64,000 nucleotides of DNA from Chryseobacterium angstadtii (GTDB lineage Bacteria > Bacteroidota > Bacteroidia > Flavobacteriales > Weeksellaceae). A program made the position numbers and the translations under genes. The DNA lies in NCBI RefSeq assembly GCF_001045465.1, contig NZ_LFND01000001.1, forward strand, positions 1,147,526 through 1,211,525. Direction: 5' to 3'. The notes under the pieces are model-generated. The model saw only the letters and a list, made by a program, of their open reading frames with translations. It was not told the DNA's origin and made no database searches. This document shows, piece after piece, positions 27,152 to 36,114 of the stretch (position 1 is the stretch's first letter; each line of letters begins with the position of its first letter).

Positions 27152-27896
27152 CTCTTAATTCTTTTCCTGTTAATGAAATGAAAACATCTTCCAAGTTTTC
27201 GGCATTGGAAATCTGGGCTACCAGCTCTTCCGGTGTTCCTACGGCATGAATTCTTCCTCTGTCGATAATAGCGATTTTCGTACAGAACTCTTCTGCTTCG
27301 GAAAGGTGATGGGAAGTGTAAATGATGCACGTTCCGTTTTTATTCAGTTCCTGTAAGAAATCAATGATCACTTTTTTGGACTGTACATCAACCCCTACGG
27401 TAGGTTCATCCAGAAACAAAACCTTCGGATTATGAAGAGTGCCTGCAATCAGGTTACAGCGGCGTTTCATCCCTCCTGAAAATTGCTCTACCTTTTTGTC
27501 TGCAAATTTTGCAAGCCCCATGATCTCTAAAGATTCATCAATGGCTTTGCTGAGCTGTCTGTGCTTTAATCCGTACAGACTCCCGAAGAACATTAAGTTT
27601 TCTTTAGCGGTAAGCGTAGGATAAAGCGCATATTCCTGGGGAACGATTCCAATGATCTGTCTCAGTTTAAAACCATCTTTCTGAGGAGACAATCCATTGA
27701 TTTTAAATTGCCCTGAAGTAGGTTTGATTAATCCTGAAAGCATAGAAATCAAAGTGGTTTTTCCGGCGCCGTTGGGTCCCAGAATTCCATAGATTTCTTG
27801 TTTGTCTATATTCAGCGAGATATCATTTACAGAAAATTCATCTGCATTTTTATATTTCTTGTATAAATTTTTAATCTCAATAATATGCTCTGCCAT
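27138..27896 (-). CDS. ABC transporter ATP-binding protein
   Basis: This 252-residue nucleotide-binding domain has Walker A GPNGAGKTT (about 40-48), a Q-loop (GIVPQEYALYP), the signature FSGGMKRR, Walker B VLFLDEPTVGVD and a switch His in YTSHHLSEAE. All catalytic motifs are intact. It is typical of drug/lipid-type ABC-2 exporters. It energises the overlapping permease and follows the BtrH-like gene with a 2-bp gap. Confidence 0.93.
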   Translation of the reverse strand: MAEHIIEIKNLYKKYKNADEFSVNDISLNIDKQEIYGILGPNGAGKTTLISMLSGLIKPTSGQFKINGLSPQKDGFKLRQIIGIVPQEYALYPTLTAKENLMFFGSLYGLKHRQLSKAIDESLEIMGLAKFADKKVEQFSGGMKRRCNLIAGTLHNPKVLFLDEPTVGVDVQSKKVIIDFLQELNKNGTCIIYTSHHLSEAEEFCTKIAIIDRGRIHAVGTPEELVAQISNAENLEDVFISLTGKELRDVVV

Positions 27897-27898
27897 GA

Positions 27899-28894
27899 TT
27901 AGATCGCTTTTCTCAGTTTTTTATAAAAAGCTTCTTCCAGATCAGCAATATGAAGCATCGACTTTGAAAGAGTGTTGTAGATGTCGCTTTTCGAATTCCT
28001 GTTCTTGTAAACACGGGCAATATCCACCGCAAAATCTCTCCACAGATCACCGATGGCGGTAATTTCTTTGGAAAGCTCTTTTAATTCGTCATTTTTAAGA
28101 ATCACTGCGGCTTCCTGAAGAAAAGCACCGTAAATAAAGCGGAATCCACCTCCTCCGGTGCCAATTTCTTCCTGCATTCTGATAAGCTGTCCCAGATAAT
28201 GATTGGTGACTTTGGTGCCTTTCTTCTCGGCCCATTTCGGAATGCTTCTGGCCACCCATCGCATGGCTTTTACCCCAATAAGCGGAACGGGAGCCAGCAT
28301 ATTCTTGCAGGTATCCTTGATTCCTTTTTTGATGGCTTCTTCTATATTTACATGGTCAGGAATGTAAGTTGGGTAGTACATATGCCCTTTCGGAGGAAGT
28401 GCTCCTTTGGCATATCTTACTTTTTCCAGCTCAGCTTCTGAAAGTGAGGTTGTATAATCCATCACCGGATCGCTGATCAGGAATTTCCCGTCTTCTTTTC
28501 CATACACCACAAGATTATGGGCATTGAAATGGAATTTATATTCTTCAGGAAAATAAGTAAGGTTAAAAACCCCTACCTGAAGTCCTGTAGGAATGTTCTG
28601 TTGTAGGTTTCTTTCCAGCGCGGACTGAGCGTCTTTAGGGTTGGAAAATTTTTCTCTTTTGATTTTAATTCCCAATCTTTTGGCTGCCTTGCTGAAAATA
28701 GCACCGGGCATCGGACGATAGCTGAAGCCGGGAGCGAAATTCACTTTCAAAAAGGGCAGGTAGACAAAAAACAGTCCCGAGCCGATCCCGAAGATCATGG
28801 GCTCACTGAGTTTTAGTCCTTTATTAAGTAACAGATTGGAGGCAACACCGTTTTCGCAATGTGCGGTCTGATGGTGTTCAAAGTTAAGTTTCAT
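27899..28894 (-). CDS. BtrH-like acyltransferase (BtrH N-terminal + DUF4872-type)
   Basis: This 331-residue protein starts with HHQTAHCENGVASNLL, the pattern of the butirosin BtrH N-terminal domain, with a candidate nucleophile C13. H126 (in NAHNLVVYG) and D142 (in LISDPVMD) are spaced like a papain/C39-type Cys-His-Asp triad. The C-terminal half is helical. BtrH moves an acyl group from an acyl carrier protein to a small acceptor. By analogy this protein is a good candidate for joining the ACP-bound aryl polyene to the dialkylresorcinol hydroxyl, the ester step of flexirubin synthesis. That role is my inference. It is followed 2 bp later by the ABC exporter genes. Confidence 0.75.
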   Translation of the reverse strand: MKLNFEHHQTAHCENGVASNLLLNKGLKLSEPMIFGIGSGLFFVYLPFLKVNFAPGFSYRPMPGAIFSKAAKRLGIKIKREKFSNPKDAQSALERNLQQNIPTGLQVGVFNLTYFPEEYKFHFNAHNLVVYGKEDGKFLISDPVMDYTTSLSEAELEKVRYAKGALPPKGHMYYPTYIPDHVNIEEAIKKGIKDTCKNMLAPVPLIGVKAMRWVARSIPKWAEKKGTKVTNHYLGQLIRMQEEIGTGGGGFRFIYGAFLQEAAVILKNDELKELSKEITAIGDLWRDFAVDIARVYKNRNSKSDIYNTLSKSMLHIADLEEAFYKKLRKAI

Positions 28895-28960
28895 TTGCAG
28901 CTTTTATCTTTTTCATTGGCGAAAAGAAATTGGGCATAGCGTGTATGCTTTATTTCATGA

Positions 28961-29365
28961 CTATTTTCCGTCAAAGTTTTTTAATTCATCCACTGAAATT
29001 CCAAATGCATCGGCATATTTTTTCAGTGTGTTTTCGTTGAGTGTTTTAAATATTTTCGGTTTTGCGTGTCTTTTCACTCTCCATTGCCACATTCCGACAT
29101 AAGAGGAGAGAACGCTGAGGTCCATTTTATTCAGTTCCATGAAATAAATAATGGGACTTACCCTGTTGGCGGCCACCTCTTTTCTGGCCTCTTCAATTCT
29201 TTCATGAATAAGGTCCATAGATTCTTCCAGGGCTGCTTTTTTGGCTTCCCATCCGATGCTGTTGGCGGTCGTATAATTATCGTTTTCATCCGTCACATAC
29301 AAGACTTCGGTCATGTTGGCGGACTTCAGATTGCTTTCATCCTGAGGGAGGTCTTGTTTTTTCAT
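28961..29365 (-). CDS. Conserved hypothetical protein heading the - strand pigment operon
   Basis: This 134-residue soluble, charged protein has a central long helix (AALEESMDLIHERIEEARKEVAANR). A C-terminal segment (LSSYVGMWQWRVKRHAKPKIFKTLNENTLKKYADAFGISVDELKNF) looks like a helix-turn-helix of the Xre kind: LKKYADAFGISVDEL resembles the helix 4-5 region of Cro/CI-type domains. A regulatory role is therefore possible, but the whole-protein family is not one I recognise. It lies 66 bp upstream of the BtrH-like gene and is the first gene of the long operon, a natural place for an autoregulator. Confidence 0.6.
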   Translation of the reverse strand: MKKQDLPQDESNLKSANMTEVLYVTDENDNYTTANSIGWEAKKAALEESMDLIHERIEEARKEVAANRVSPIIYFMELNKMDLSVLSSYVGMWQWRVKRHAKPKIFKTLNENTLKKYADAFGISVDELKNFDGK

Positions 29366-29781
29366 GTAAATACAGTTATTATTAAAATTTAAGATGGAAA
29401 AACGCTTTACCTTTCTGATTCTTTTTAATCAGTTGGCTAAAATAGTGAAAATACATTATATGTAAATCATATTAAAAAAGGATCTGTTTTTACAGGTCTG
29501 GTGAAGGGCTGTAAGGCTTTTTCTGTCAGTAAAGATATTGAAATGAATTAATGTGAAAACCAGATGATTCTTCTGAATAAGGTATGCTGTATTTTAAAAA
29601 CAGGATAACTGGAAAAATTTCAATTATTTTCGATAAAATATGAAATATATTAATGTGTGGTAGATAGTAATGTCGCTGTCCATTGACAGTACTGTATTTT
29701 TATAGTAGATCTGATGTAACAAGTGCATAATAAATAGAGACTAATGAAGTTTAGAAATTAAGATTAAAATAAATAAGACTT
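29366..29781. other. 416-bp divergent intergenic region
   Basis: It separates the start of the - strand pigment operon from the M16 peptidase gene and must hold promoters for both. It is very AT-rich. I found no exact TAnnTTTG box on either strand; a short hairpin (CTGTC CATT GACAG, about 29675) is the only visible structure. Confidence 0.5.
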
Positions 29782-32694
29782 ATGAAGAAATTTTTTATTT
29801 CTGTATCACTTTTCTGTATGCTGCATGCAATGGCACAGAAATTTGAAACACAAAAGATGACAGACAGTCAGGGATTCACTTACGAAATGGTGAAGAATGA
29901 TAAATCCGGAGTACGCGTATACACGCTGAAAAACGGACTGAAGGTTTATCTGGCAAAAAATGAGGATGCACCAAGAATCCAGACTTACATTCCGGTAAGA
30001 ACAGGATCCAACAACGACCCAAGTGATAATACAGGTCTGGCTCACTATCTGGAGCATATGGTTTTTAAAGGAACCTCACATCTGGGAACACAGGACTGGG
30101 CAAAAGAAAAAGCTATTTTACAGCAGATTTCTGATCTTTACGAACAACATAAAGCAGAAAAAGATCCAGCCAAGAAAAAAGAACTGTATAAAAAAATTGA
30201 TGAAGTTTCCCAGGAAGCTTCCAAATATGCTATTGCGAATGAGTACGACAAAGCGATCTCTTCATTGGGAGCAACTGGTACCAACGCGCATACATGGCTT
30301 GATGAAACGGTTTATAAAAACAACATTCCTTCCAACGAGCTTGAAAAATGGCTTAAAGTAGAAAAAGAACGTTTCTCTGAACTGGTTTTACGTCTTTTCC
30401 ATACCGAACTGGAAGCAGTGTATGAGGAGTATAACAGAGCACAGGATAACGACGGACGTCTCGTGAACTATGCGATGATGGAAGCACTTTTCCCTAAGCA
30501 TCCAAACGGGCAGCAAACCACAATCGGGACTTCGGAACACCTGAAAAGCCCTTCTATGGTAGCGATTCATAAATATTTCGATACCTACTATGTTCCTAAT
30601 AATATGGCCGTAGTACTGGTAGGAGATATTGATTATGATAAAACCATCAAATTGGTTGACCAATATTTCGGAGCATTTAAGTACAAAGAACTTCCGATGA
30701 AAAAAATGGTGTCGGAAACTCCAATGACGCAGATTGTTTCCAGAACTGTAAAAAGTCCGAGTACTCCAAGAATGACTTTGGCATGGAGATCCGATTCTAA
30801 TGGAAGTCAGAATGCAAGATTAGCGGATGTAGTTGCAGAAATTTTAAGTAACAGGGGAGATGCCGGTCTTATAGATCTTAACATGAACCAAACACAAAAA
30901 GTACTGGGTGCAGGCGCTTACGAATCTGCCTTTAAAACCTATGGTGCTTTTACGATGTCTGTAACTCCAAAAGAAGGACAGAGCTTTGATGATGCTAAGA
31001 AATTATTGTTAGATCAGTTGGATCTTGTAAAAAAAGGTCAGTTTCCGGATTGGATGCTGAAAGCGATCGTTAATGATAAGAAAGTACAGCGCATGAAGTC
31101 GTGGGAAACTGCGGACGGATTGGCTACTACATTGTACAGTACTTATATCAACGAGCAAACCTGGGAGCAGGAATTGGATGATATCAATCAGTACGAAAAG
31201 ATCACGAAAGCAGATGTTGTAAAATTTGCCAATGAATTCTTTAAAGACAACTATGTGGTAGTCTACAAGGAAAAAGGGGTGAATGATAAATTAGTTCGTG
31301 TGGAAAACCCGGGAATTACCCCGATTAAACTGAACAGAGAAGCTCAGTCACCTTTCCTTAAAGATATTATCGGCACGAAGGTAGCAGAGATCAAACCGGA
31401 ATTCGTTGATTATAAAACGGCTATTCAAACGTCTCAGATTAAAGACAAAAAGGTAAGCTTTGTAAAAAACATATACAATGAGGTAGCTCAGGTAAGTTAT
31501 ATTTTCCCTTTCGGAACAGATAATGATAAAGAGCTTCCGATTGCAATGACTCTTTTCGAATATCTTGGAACAGATAAATATACGCCGGAGCAGCTGAAAG
31601 AAGAGTTCTATAAATTAGGAATCTCTTACAGCTTCAGAGCAGGGAATGACCAGACTATGGTAACATTAAGCGGTCTTGAAGGTAATATGAAGAAGGGAAC
31701 AGAGCTGATGAATCACTGGTTGACCAATGTAAAGGCAGACAAGGATATCTACGCCAAAACAGTAAAGACTATGCTTGAAGCAAGAGCTGCTGTTAAAAAA
31801 GATAAAAGCAGAATTATGGGAGCTCTTTCCAACTATGCTAAATTTGGGAAAAACTCCAGAATGTCTGATGTAGTGTCCAAAGAACGTCTTGAGAGCATTG
31901 ATGCAGCAGAGCTGACGAAGAAAATCAAAGAACTGAGCCAATATCCTTATGAAGTTTTCCTTTACGGGCAGGATCAGTCCGGATTGGAGAAAGCAGTTAA
32001 GCCTTATATTTCCAATGCAAGTCTTCAACCGGCAAAAGCAAAAGAGTATCCTGAACAGGCTACTACAGGAAAAGTATACTTCACCAACTACGATATGGTA
32101 CAAATGGAAATGTCTAAAGTAGCAAAAGGAGGTGAGGTAAATCTGACTAACTTCGGAAAAGCTAATGTTTTCAACGGTTATTTCGGATCAGGGCTTTCTT
32201 CTATTGTGTTCCAGGAAATCAGAGAAAGTAAGTCACTGGCCTATTCAGCTTATGTATACTATGCGAATGCTTCTGAAAAAGGACATGCCAACTATATAAC
32301 GAATTATATTGGTACACAATCTAACAAACTTCCTTCTGCAGTGAATGCAATGAACGATTTGATGGCTTCCCTGCCACAGATTCCGGCACAGTTTGACAAT
32401 TCAAAAGGTTCTGCACTGAAGCAGATTGCCTCCAACAGAATCAACAGAACCAATATTTTCTTCAGCCAGCTGGCTCTGAAAAAACTGGGGGTAGATTATG
32501 ACATCAGAAAAAATACTTATGCTGAAATTCAGGGGCTGACATTACCACAGCTTACCAGCTTCTACAATACTGAAATCAAGCCTATGAAATACAATACGGC
32601 CATTATCGGTAAGAAAGAAAACCTGAATATGGAATCTATCAATAAAATGGGTGAGTTCCAGGAAGTGTCTCTTGAAGAGATCTTCGGATACTAA
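29782..32694 (+). CDS. M16 family zinc metallopeptidase (insulinase-like)
   Basis: This 970-residue protein has a signal peptide (about 1-19). The N-terminal M16 domain carries the inverted zinc motif HYLEH (88-92), with the downstream glutamate in the AVYEEYNRAQDND segment. A second, inactive-type M16 half (about 540-960) lacks the motif, as is usual for two-domain pitrilysin-like enzymes. It is expected in the periplasm, degrading peptides. It stands alone between two pigment blocks, ends in a strong terminator, and has no obvious pathway link. Confidence 0.9.
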   Translation: MKKFFISVSLFCMLHAMAQKFETQKMTDSQGFTYEMVKNDKSGVRVYTLKNGLKVYLAKNEDAPRIQTYIPVRTGSNNDPSDNTGLAHYLEHMVFKGTSHLGTQDWAKEKAILQQISDLYEQHKAEKDPAKKKELYKKIDEVSQEASKYAIANEYDKAISSLGATGTNAHTWLDETVYKNNIPSNELEKWLKVEKERFSELVLRLFHTELEAVYEEYNRAQDNDGRLVNYAMMEALFPKHPNGQQTTIGTSEHLKSPSMVAIHKYFDTYYVPNNMAVVLVGDIDYDKTIKLVDQYFGAFKYKELPMKKMVSETPMTQIVSRTVKSPSTPRMTLAWRSDSNGSQNARLADVVAEILSNRGDAGLIDLNMNQTQKVLGAGAYESAFKTYGAFTMSVTPKEGQSFDDAKKLLLDQLDLVKKGQFPDWMLKAIVNDKKVQRMKSWETADGLATTLYSTYINEQTWEQELDDINQYEKITKADVVKFANEFFKDNYVVVYKEKGVNDKLVRVENPGITPIKLNREAQSPFLKDIIGTKVAEIKPEFVDYKTAIQTSQIKDKKVSFVKNIYNEVAQVSYIFPFGTDNDKELPIAMTLFEYLGTDKYTPEQLKEEFYKLGISYSFRAGNDQTMVTLSGLEGNMKKGTELMNHWLTNVKADKDIYAKTVKTMLEARAAVKKDKSRIMGALSNYAKFGKNSRMSDVVSKERLESIDAAELTKKIKELSQYPYEVFLYGQDQSGLEKAVKPYISNASLQPAKAKEYPEQATTGKVYFTNYDMVQMEMSKVAKGGEVNLTNFGKANVFNGYFGSGLSSIVFQEIRESKSLAYSAYVYYANASEKGHANYITNYIGTQSNKLPSAVNAMNDLMASLPQIPAQFDNSKGSALKQIASNRINRTNIFFSQLALKKLGVDYDIRKNTYAEIQGLTLPQLTSFYNTEIKPMKYNTAIIGKKENLNMESINKMGEFQEVSLEEIFGY

Positions 32695-32718
32695 TCTTTT
32701 ATGATACCAATTTTTTGA

Positions 32719-32745
32719 ACGGAGCAGAAATGCTCCGTTTTTTTA
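32719..32745 (+). terminator. Rho-independent terminator of the M16 gene
   Basis: An 8-bp perfect stem ACGGAGCA/TGCTCCGT with GAAA loop is followed by seven T. Confidence 0.9.
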
Positions 32746-32931
32746 TATCAGATTATCAAAAATCTACCTCCATCATCAGTCTATTTGTGGTAAATAAAAA
32801 ATATAAACCACAAAAGTCACAAAAGTTTTTGAGCACTTCGATGATTCTAAAGTTGAATATTTTATGATGAAAAGCTCACATAAGTATTTAAAAAAATCAA
32901 AGATTATTTACTTAATAATATACTTCATAAG

Positions 32932-32968
32932 CATCTGTGAAAATCCGTGCAATCAGTGGTTAAAAAAG
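32932..32968 (+). repeat. Short intergenic repeat, 'CATCTGTG...GTGGT' type, copy 1
   Basis: CATCTGTGAAAATCCGTGC followed by AATCAGTGGTTAA closely matches the stretch at 63452-63488. In both places it lies near a GGCTTTAGCC-type palindrome. It is in the 441-bp gap 32695-33135, which has no gene. Confidence 0.65.
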
Positions 32969-33017
32969 AAAAAAAAACAGGACTTTTCAGCTACATGCAA
33001 TACTTCCATCAATAGAA

Positions 33018-33071
33018 ACGGACTTTAGTCCATTCAATAAAAACATCAAAATCCAATCTGGCTTCAGCCAA
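33018..33071. repeat. REP-like palindrome pair (GGACTTTAGTCC / GGCTTCAGCC), copy 1
   Basis: The palindrome GGACTTTAGTCC (33020-33031) is followed 28 bp later by GGCTTCAGCC (33060-33069) and AAAA. The same two-part layout occurs at 63348-63400. Confidence 0.65.
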
Positions 33072-33079
33072 AATAATAA

Positions 33080-33110
33080 AAAGAAAAACCGCACATCACT
33101 GTACGGTTTT
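33080..33110 (-). terminator. Terminator of the darA-darB operon
   Basis: On the - strand, ACCGTAC/GTGCGGT (7 bp with one wobble pair) encloses AGTGAT and is followed by TTTTTCTTTTT. It lies just after the last - strand gene, which ends at 33136. Confidence 0.75.
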
Positions 33111-33135
33111 ATAGGGTTAAACTGAAATCCTTAGG

Positions 33136-33579
33136 TTAAGATTTCACCTCCTGAATAAACAGGTTGATCTCTGCCCTGATCAGCAGATCATCATTATTAA
33201 AAGTCTCACAAAAGATATTACAGATATTTTCATACTGCGAGATCAGCGAAGCCTTAGAAATGATTGTATCTCCTGTTTTAGGAAGCGCAAACAGTTCAAT
33301 TTTTTTAATATTCGTAATAAAGCCGATTACTTTCGTATTCGCTTCGGGATTTTCGAAGAAGCTCTGTCCAAGAATAGAAGAACAGGTTTGAGCCAGATTC
33401 TCAATAAGGCCGGCCTCTGAAAGTTCATTGTTGTGGACAAATACATTGTCTTCTTTTATTTCAAAGGAAGTTACAACCTTTTCCTGGGTCAATTCCAGGA
33501 TATAATCTGCCATCAGCATTGGTTCGCGGTGCGGCAGAAAGTTGTGTATATTGATGAGGTTGTTTTCCTTGATTTCCAT
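33136..33579 (-). CDS. Hotdog-fold protein related to FabZ (dar operon, second)
   Basis: This 147-residue protein begins INIHNFLPHREPMLMAD, the usual opening of FabZ-type dehydratases, but the catalytic GHFPG...PG segment is replaced by DNVFVHNNELSEAGLIENLAQ. The His of the HFPG motif is therefore absent, while the acidic residue on the central helix (GLIENLAQ) is kept. It may be a degenerate dehydratase, a thioesterase-like enzyme or a structural partner. It lies 5 bp after a homologous gene in the dar operon, so the two may form a heterodimer. Confidence 0.75.
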   Translation of the reverse strand: MEIKENNLINIHNFLPHREPMLMADYILELTQEKVVTSFEIKEDNVFVHNNELSEAGLIENLAQTCSSILGQSFFENPEANTKVIGFITNIKKIELFALPKTGDTIISKASLISQYENICNIFCETFNNDDLLIRAEINLFIQEVKS

Positions 33580-33584
33580 GATAC

Positions 33585-34016
33585 TTATTTTACAGCAGTT
33601 TTCATTTGGGATTTTGCGATAACGTTTCCGTTCAGTTTGGTAACGATGTCCACAAGAGTTACTCCCATCACTTCATTCAGAATGGTTACTTCTGAGGTGA
33701 GGCGGTCTCCGGTCTTTGGCAATACTTCGGCTTCAAAAGATTTAATAGCTCCGATATATCCTGTTGGTGCATCTTTTCCCAGAAGATAATACTTGTAGCC
33801 CGTATGCAAAGCCACGCTCTGTGCCTGATGCTCTATAAGTCCCGAGGCCTGAAAAGTTCCCTCCTGGATAAAAAGAGTATCATCTTTGATCTCAAATCCT
33901 GATACCAGATGGTTTTCAGAATACTCTGTAAGCTCATGAACCATGACAAACGGAAAACGCTGCGGAATAAGGCTTCCCACGAAATTCGGATCTGTTGTTG
34001 GCAGTTGGTTCTCCAT
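33585..34016 (-). CDS. Hotdog-fold protein related to FabZ (dar operon, first)
   Basis: This 143-residue protein has LIPQRFPFVMVHELTEY at its start and FQASGLIEHQAQSVALHTGYKY on the central helix. As in its neighbour, the HFPG catalytic loop is replaced (DDTLFIQEGTFQ). The frame extends to 34040, but the ATG at 34016 overlaps the darB stop by one base and gives a normal length. Its position between darB and a second hotdog gene suggests a role in handling acyl chains for the resorcinol half. Confidence 0.75.
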   Translation of the reverse strand: MENQLPTTDPNFVGSLIPQRFPFVMVHELTEYSENHLVSGFEIKDDTLFIQEGTFQASGLIEHQAQSVALHTGYKYYLLGKDAPTGYIGAIKSFEAEVLPKTGDRLTSEVTILNEVMGVTLVDIVTKLNGNVIAKSQMKTAVK

Positions 34017-35155
34017 TAGCAAACGGTTAATAAGGCACAAGAATAGGCAAATCTTCCGCTTTCAGGGACGCACAGCAATACTTTTTCTCCTTTTTTCAAT
34101 GTTCCGGAATTCATTAATTCCTCCAGAGCAACAAAGATAGATCCAGCACCGATATTTCCAATGTCGGAAAGATTATAAAACCATTTTTCTGCCGGAAAAT
34201 TCATTCCTTTTTTGGCAAATTCATCTTTTAAGCCTTCTTTGAAATAACCTGATGAAATGTGAGCCAGTACGTGATCTATCTTTTCCGGATCAAGTTGATG
34301 CTTGTCAAAAGAAGCCCTCAAACTTTCAGCTCCTTTTACCAGAATATATTTGTCCAGGATTTTTGTGTCCTGCTTTATTGCAAAAATAGACTGCTTCAGC
34401 CATTCATCAGAAGGATAATCTGCCCATGATTTAAGGCTTCCGTCTTCCAGCTTGTCACATCCGGCATACATACACGCTTCAATCTCATGAGCGTAGGAAT
34501 AGAAATCGATGAACTCTATTTTTAAAGAAATACTGTTCTCTCTTGGTTTATTTTCAAGAAGAAACGATCCGGCACCATCAGAAAGCATCCATCTGAGGAA
34601 TTCTCTCTTGAAGGCAACGATAGGTCTTTCTTCCAGCGCTTTTAAATTTTCAGCTTCATGGTTAAATTTATCCGCAGTCATCCACGCAGACATTCTTTCT
34701 GATCCTGCACACACGGCATTCTCATTCACCCCGGCTTTTACGGAAAGAAAACCATAATTCAGGGCATTCATCCCCGAGTTACAGAGACCTGTTGCGGTAT
34801 TAATTTCAATAGATTTACCGATATTCAGCTCACCATGAACCATAGAAGCGTGCGAAGGCTGCATCTGATCCGGAGAAGTAGTTCCTACGGATAACAGCTT
34901 CATATCTTCCTTTCTGAAATGTTCATCGAAAAGTCCTTCAACTGCTTTTGCGGTCAGCTGCGCATTGGTATGAGTAGGATTTCCTTCTTTGTCCAAAGCA
35001 TAATATCTTGTGGTGATCTTGTTGTTTCTTAAAATCAGTGATTTTGCTTTAGAAGGAGCGTCATTTATCAGACCAAGATAAGTCTCCATTTCATCATTTG
35101 CTACCGGGTTGTTAGGTAAGTATGTTGATGCTTTTGTTATAAATACGTCGTACAT
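34016..35155 (-). CDS. darB: DarB-like ketosynthase (KAS III family), dialkylresorcinol formation
   Basis: This 379-residue KAS III-type enzyme has a nucleophile C125 in TGLCNSGMNALNYG, a His in VLAHISSGYF and an Asn in the SDIGNIGAGS segment, which make up the Cys-His-Asn site of the family. DarB enzymes condense a beta-ketoacyl thioester with a second enoyl/acyl chain to form a cyclohexanedione. It lies 1 bp after darA, the arrangement known from dialkylresorcinol and flexirubin clusters. The start (MYDVFITKAS) is well placed. Confidence 0.88.
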   Translation of the reverse strand: MYDVFITKASTYLPNNPVANDEMETYLGLINDAPSKAKSLILRNNKITTRYYALDKEGNPTHTNAQLTAKAVEGLFDEHFRKEDMKLLSVGTTSPDQMQPSHASMVHGELNIGKSIEINTATGLCNSGMNALNYGFLSVKAGVNENAVCAGSERMSAWMTADKFNHEAENLKALEERPIVAFKREFLRWMLSDGAGSFLLENKPRENSISLKIEFIDFYSYAHEIEACMYAGCDKLEDGSLKSWADYPSDEWLKQSIFAIKQDTKILDKYILVKGAESLRASFDKHQLDPEKIDHVLAHISSGYFKEGLKDEFAKKGMNFPAEKWFYNLSDIGNIGAGSIFVALEELMNSGTLKKGEKVLLCVPESGRFAYSCALLTVC

Positions 35156-35156
35156 T

Positions 35157-36071
35157 CTATTTTAAATTAATTCCTTGTAAATATGTTTTTTGTTTTTGTC
35201 TTTTAGACCAAAATATAGGGGTTGTCAGCAGGTGTAAAACCAATACGACAGGAGAGATAATCCATATCGCAGCCATCAAATATACCTTAAAGAATTTTAT
35301 CAGCAATGGACGTTTCTCTTTTTTCTTTATAATCAGATTAGACCATATCGTGAAAATTTTGTTGCCCACTTTTTCTACCCTTACTAAAAAAGGACGGATT
35401 TCTATGGCTCCGTTCTGTACCAGATCGGGTTGAAGGTCTGAAATATTTCCGGTACTGAAATGTTTTTCAATAATGTTGCCATACTTTACAGATCCGGAAA
35501 TTTCCTCATCTGAAACCCCGGCGGCAGGCAGCATCCCCGCTTTTTCTTTTTGACCTGTAGTCAGCCAGCGTAAGATGGTAAGTACGCTTGTATAATTGTC
35601 ATGTCGGTCTACTAAGGCAATATTACCCACCAGTTTTGCGCCAAGATCTTTTAAATATACCTTCAGTTTTTCCTGAGAAAGCATCCACATATTCCGCGTT
35701 CCGGAGATAGTCACTACATCTGTTCCCTTCAGTATTTTTTCGGCAAAACCACTCTTTAAAAAAGAAATGATGGGAATAGACGGGGTGAGGTACCACACCT
35801 GATAACCGAATAAGATGAGGTCATACTTTTTATTCAGAATGTCTTCAGAAGGTGGAAAAATCTCTTTCGGGATCTGAAGATAAGACTCCGGGAAAGTATT
35901 GAAGAAAACATCTTCAGGCCACGGGAAAGGAAAATCCTCTTTGAGCTGAATATTATAGTACGTAACATCATATTCCTCCTTTTTGGCTTCAAAAGGTTGG
36001 GCTACATTCTTCACAATATCTTCCAGCTGGCCGGTTTGTGAATAATAGATGACGAGTATATTTTTTTTCAT
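35157..36071 (-). CDS. darA: DarA-like flavoprotein aromatase, dialkylresorcinol formation
   Basis: This 304-residue protein has a flavodoxin-like N-terminus (ILVIYYSQTGQLEDIV, about 4-19, matching the FMN phosphate loop) and a hydrophobic C-terminal segment (about 268-292) that should tie it to the membrane. DarA oxidises the DarB cyclohexanedione to the aromatic dialkylresorcinol. The gene order darA-darB-hotdog-hotdog, with spacings of 1 to 5 bp or overlaps, marks a tight operon. Assignment rests on the flavodoxin fold, size and the adjacent darB. Confidence 0.85.
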   Translation of the reverse strand: MKKNILVIYYSQTGQLEDIVKNVAQPFEAKKEEYDVTYYNIQLKEDFPFPWPEDVFFNTFPESYLQIPKEIFPPSEDILNKKYDLILFGYQVWYLTPSIPIISFLKSGFAEKILKGTDVVTISGTRNMWMLSQEKLKVYLKDLGAKLVGNIALVDRHDNYTSVLTILRWLTTGQKEKAGMLPAAGVSDEEISGSVKYGNIIEKHFSTGNISDLQPDLVQNGAIEIRPFLVRVEKVGNKIFTIWSNLIIKKKEKRPLLIKFFKVYLMAAIWIISPVVLVLHLLTTPIFWSKRQKQKTYLQGINLK

Positions 36072-36090
36072 TAATATTCTTTAGCGGTTA

Positions 36091-36098
36091 CAAAAATA
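36091..36098 (-). promoter_or_regulatory. Candidate -7 box for the darA operon
   Basis: The - strand sequence TATTTTTG fits TAnnTTTG, 20 bp before the darA ATG. No clear -33 element was seen. Confidence 0.4.
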
Positions 36099-36114
36099 TG
36101 CTTTTCATATTTAT

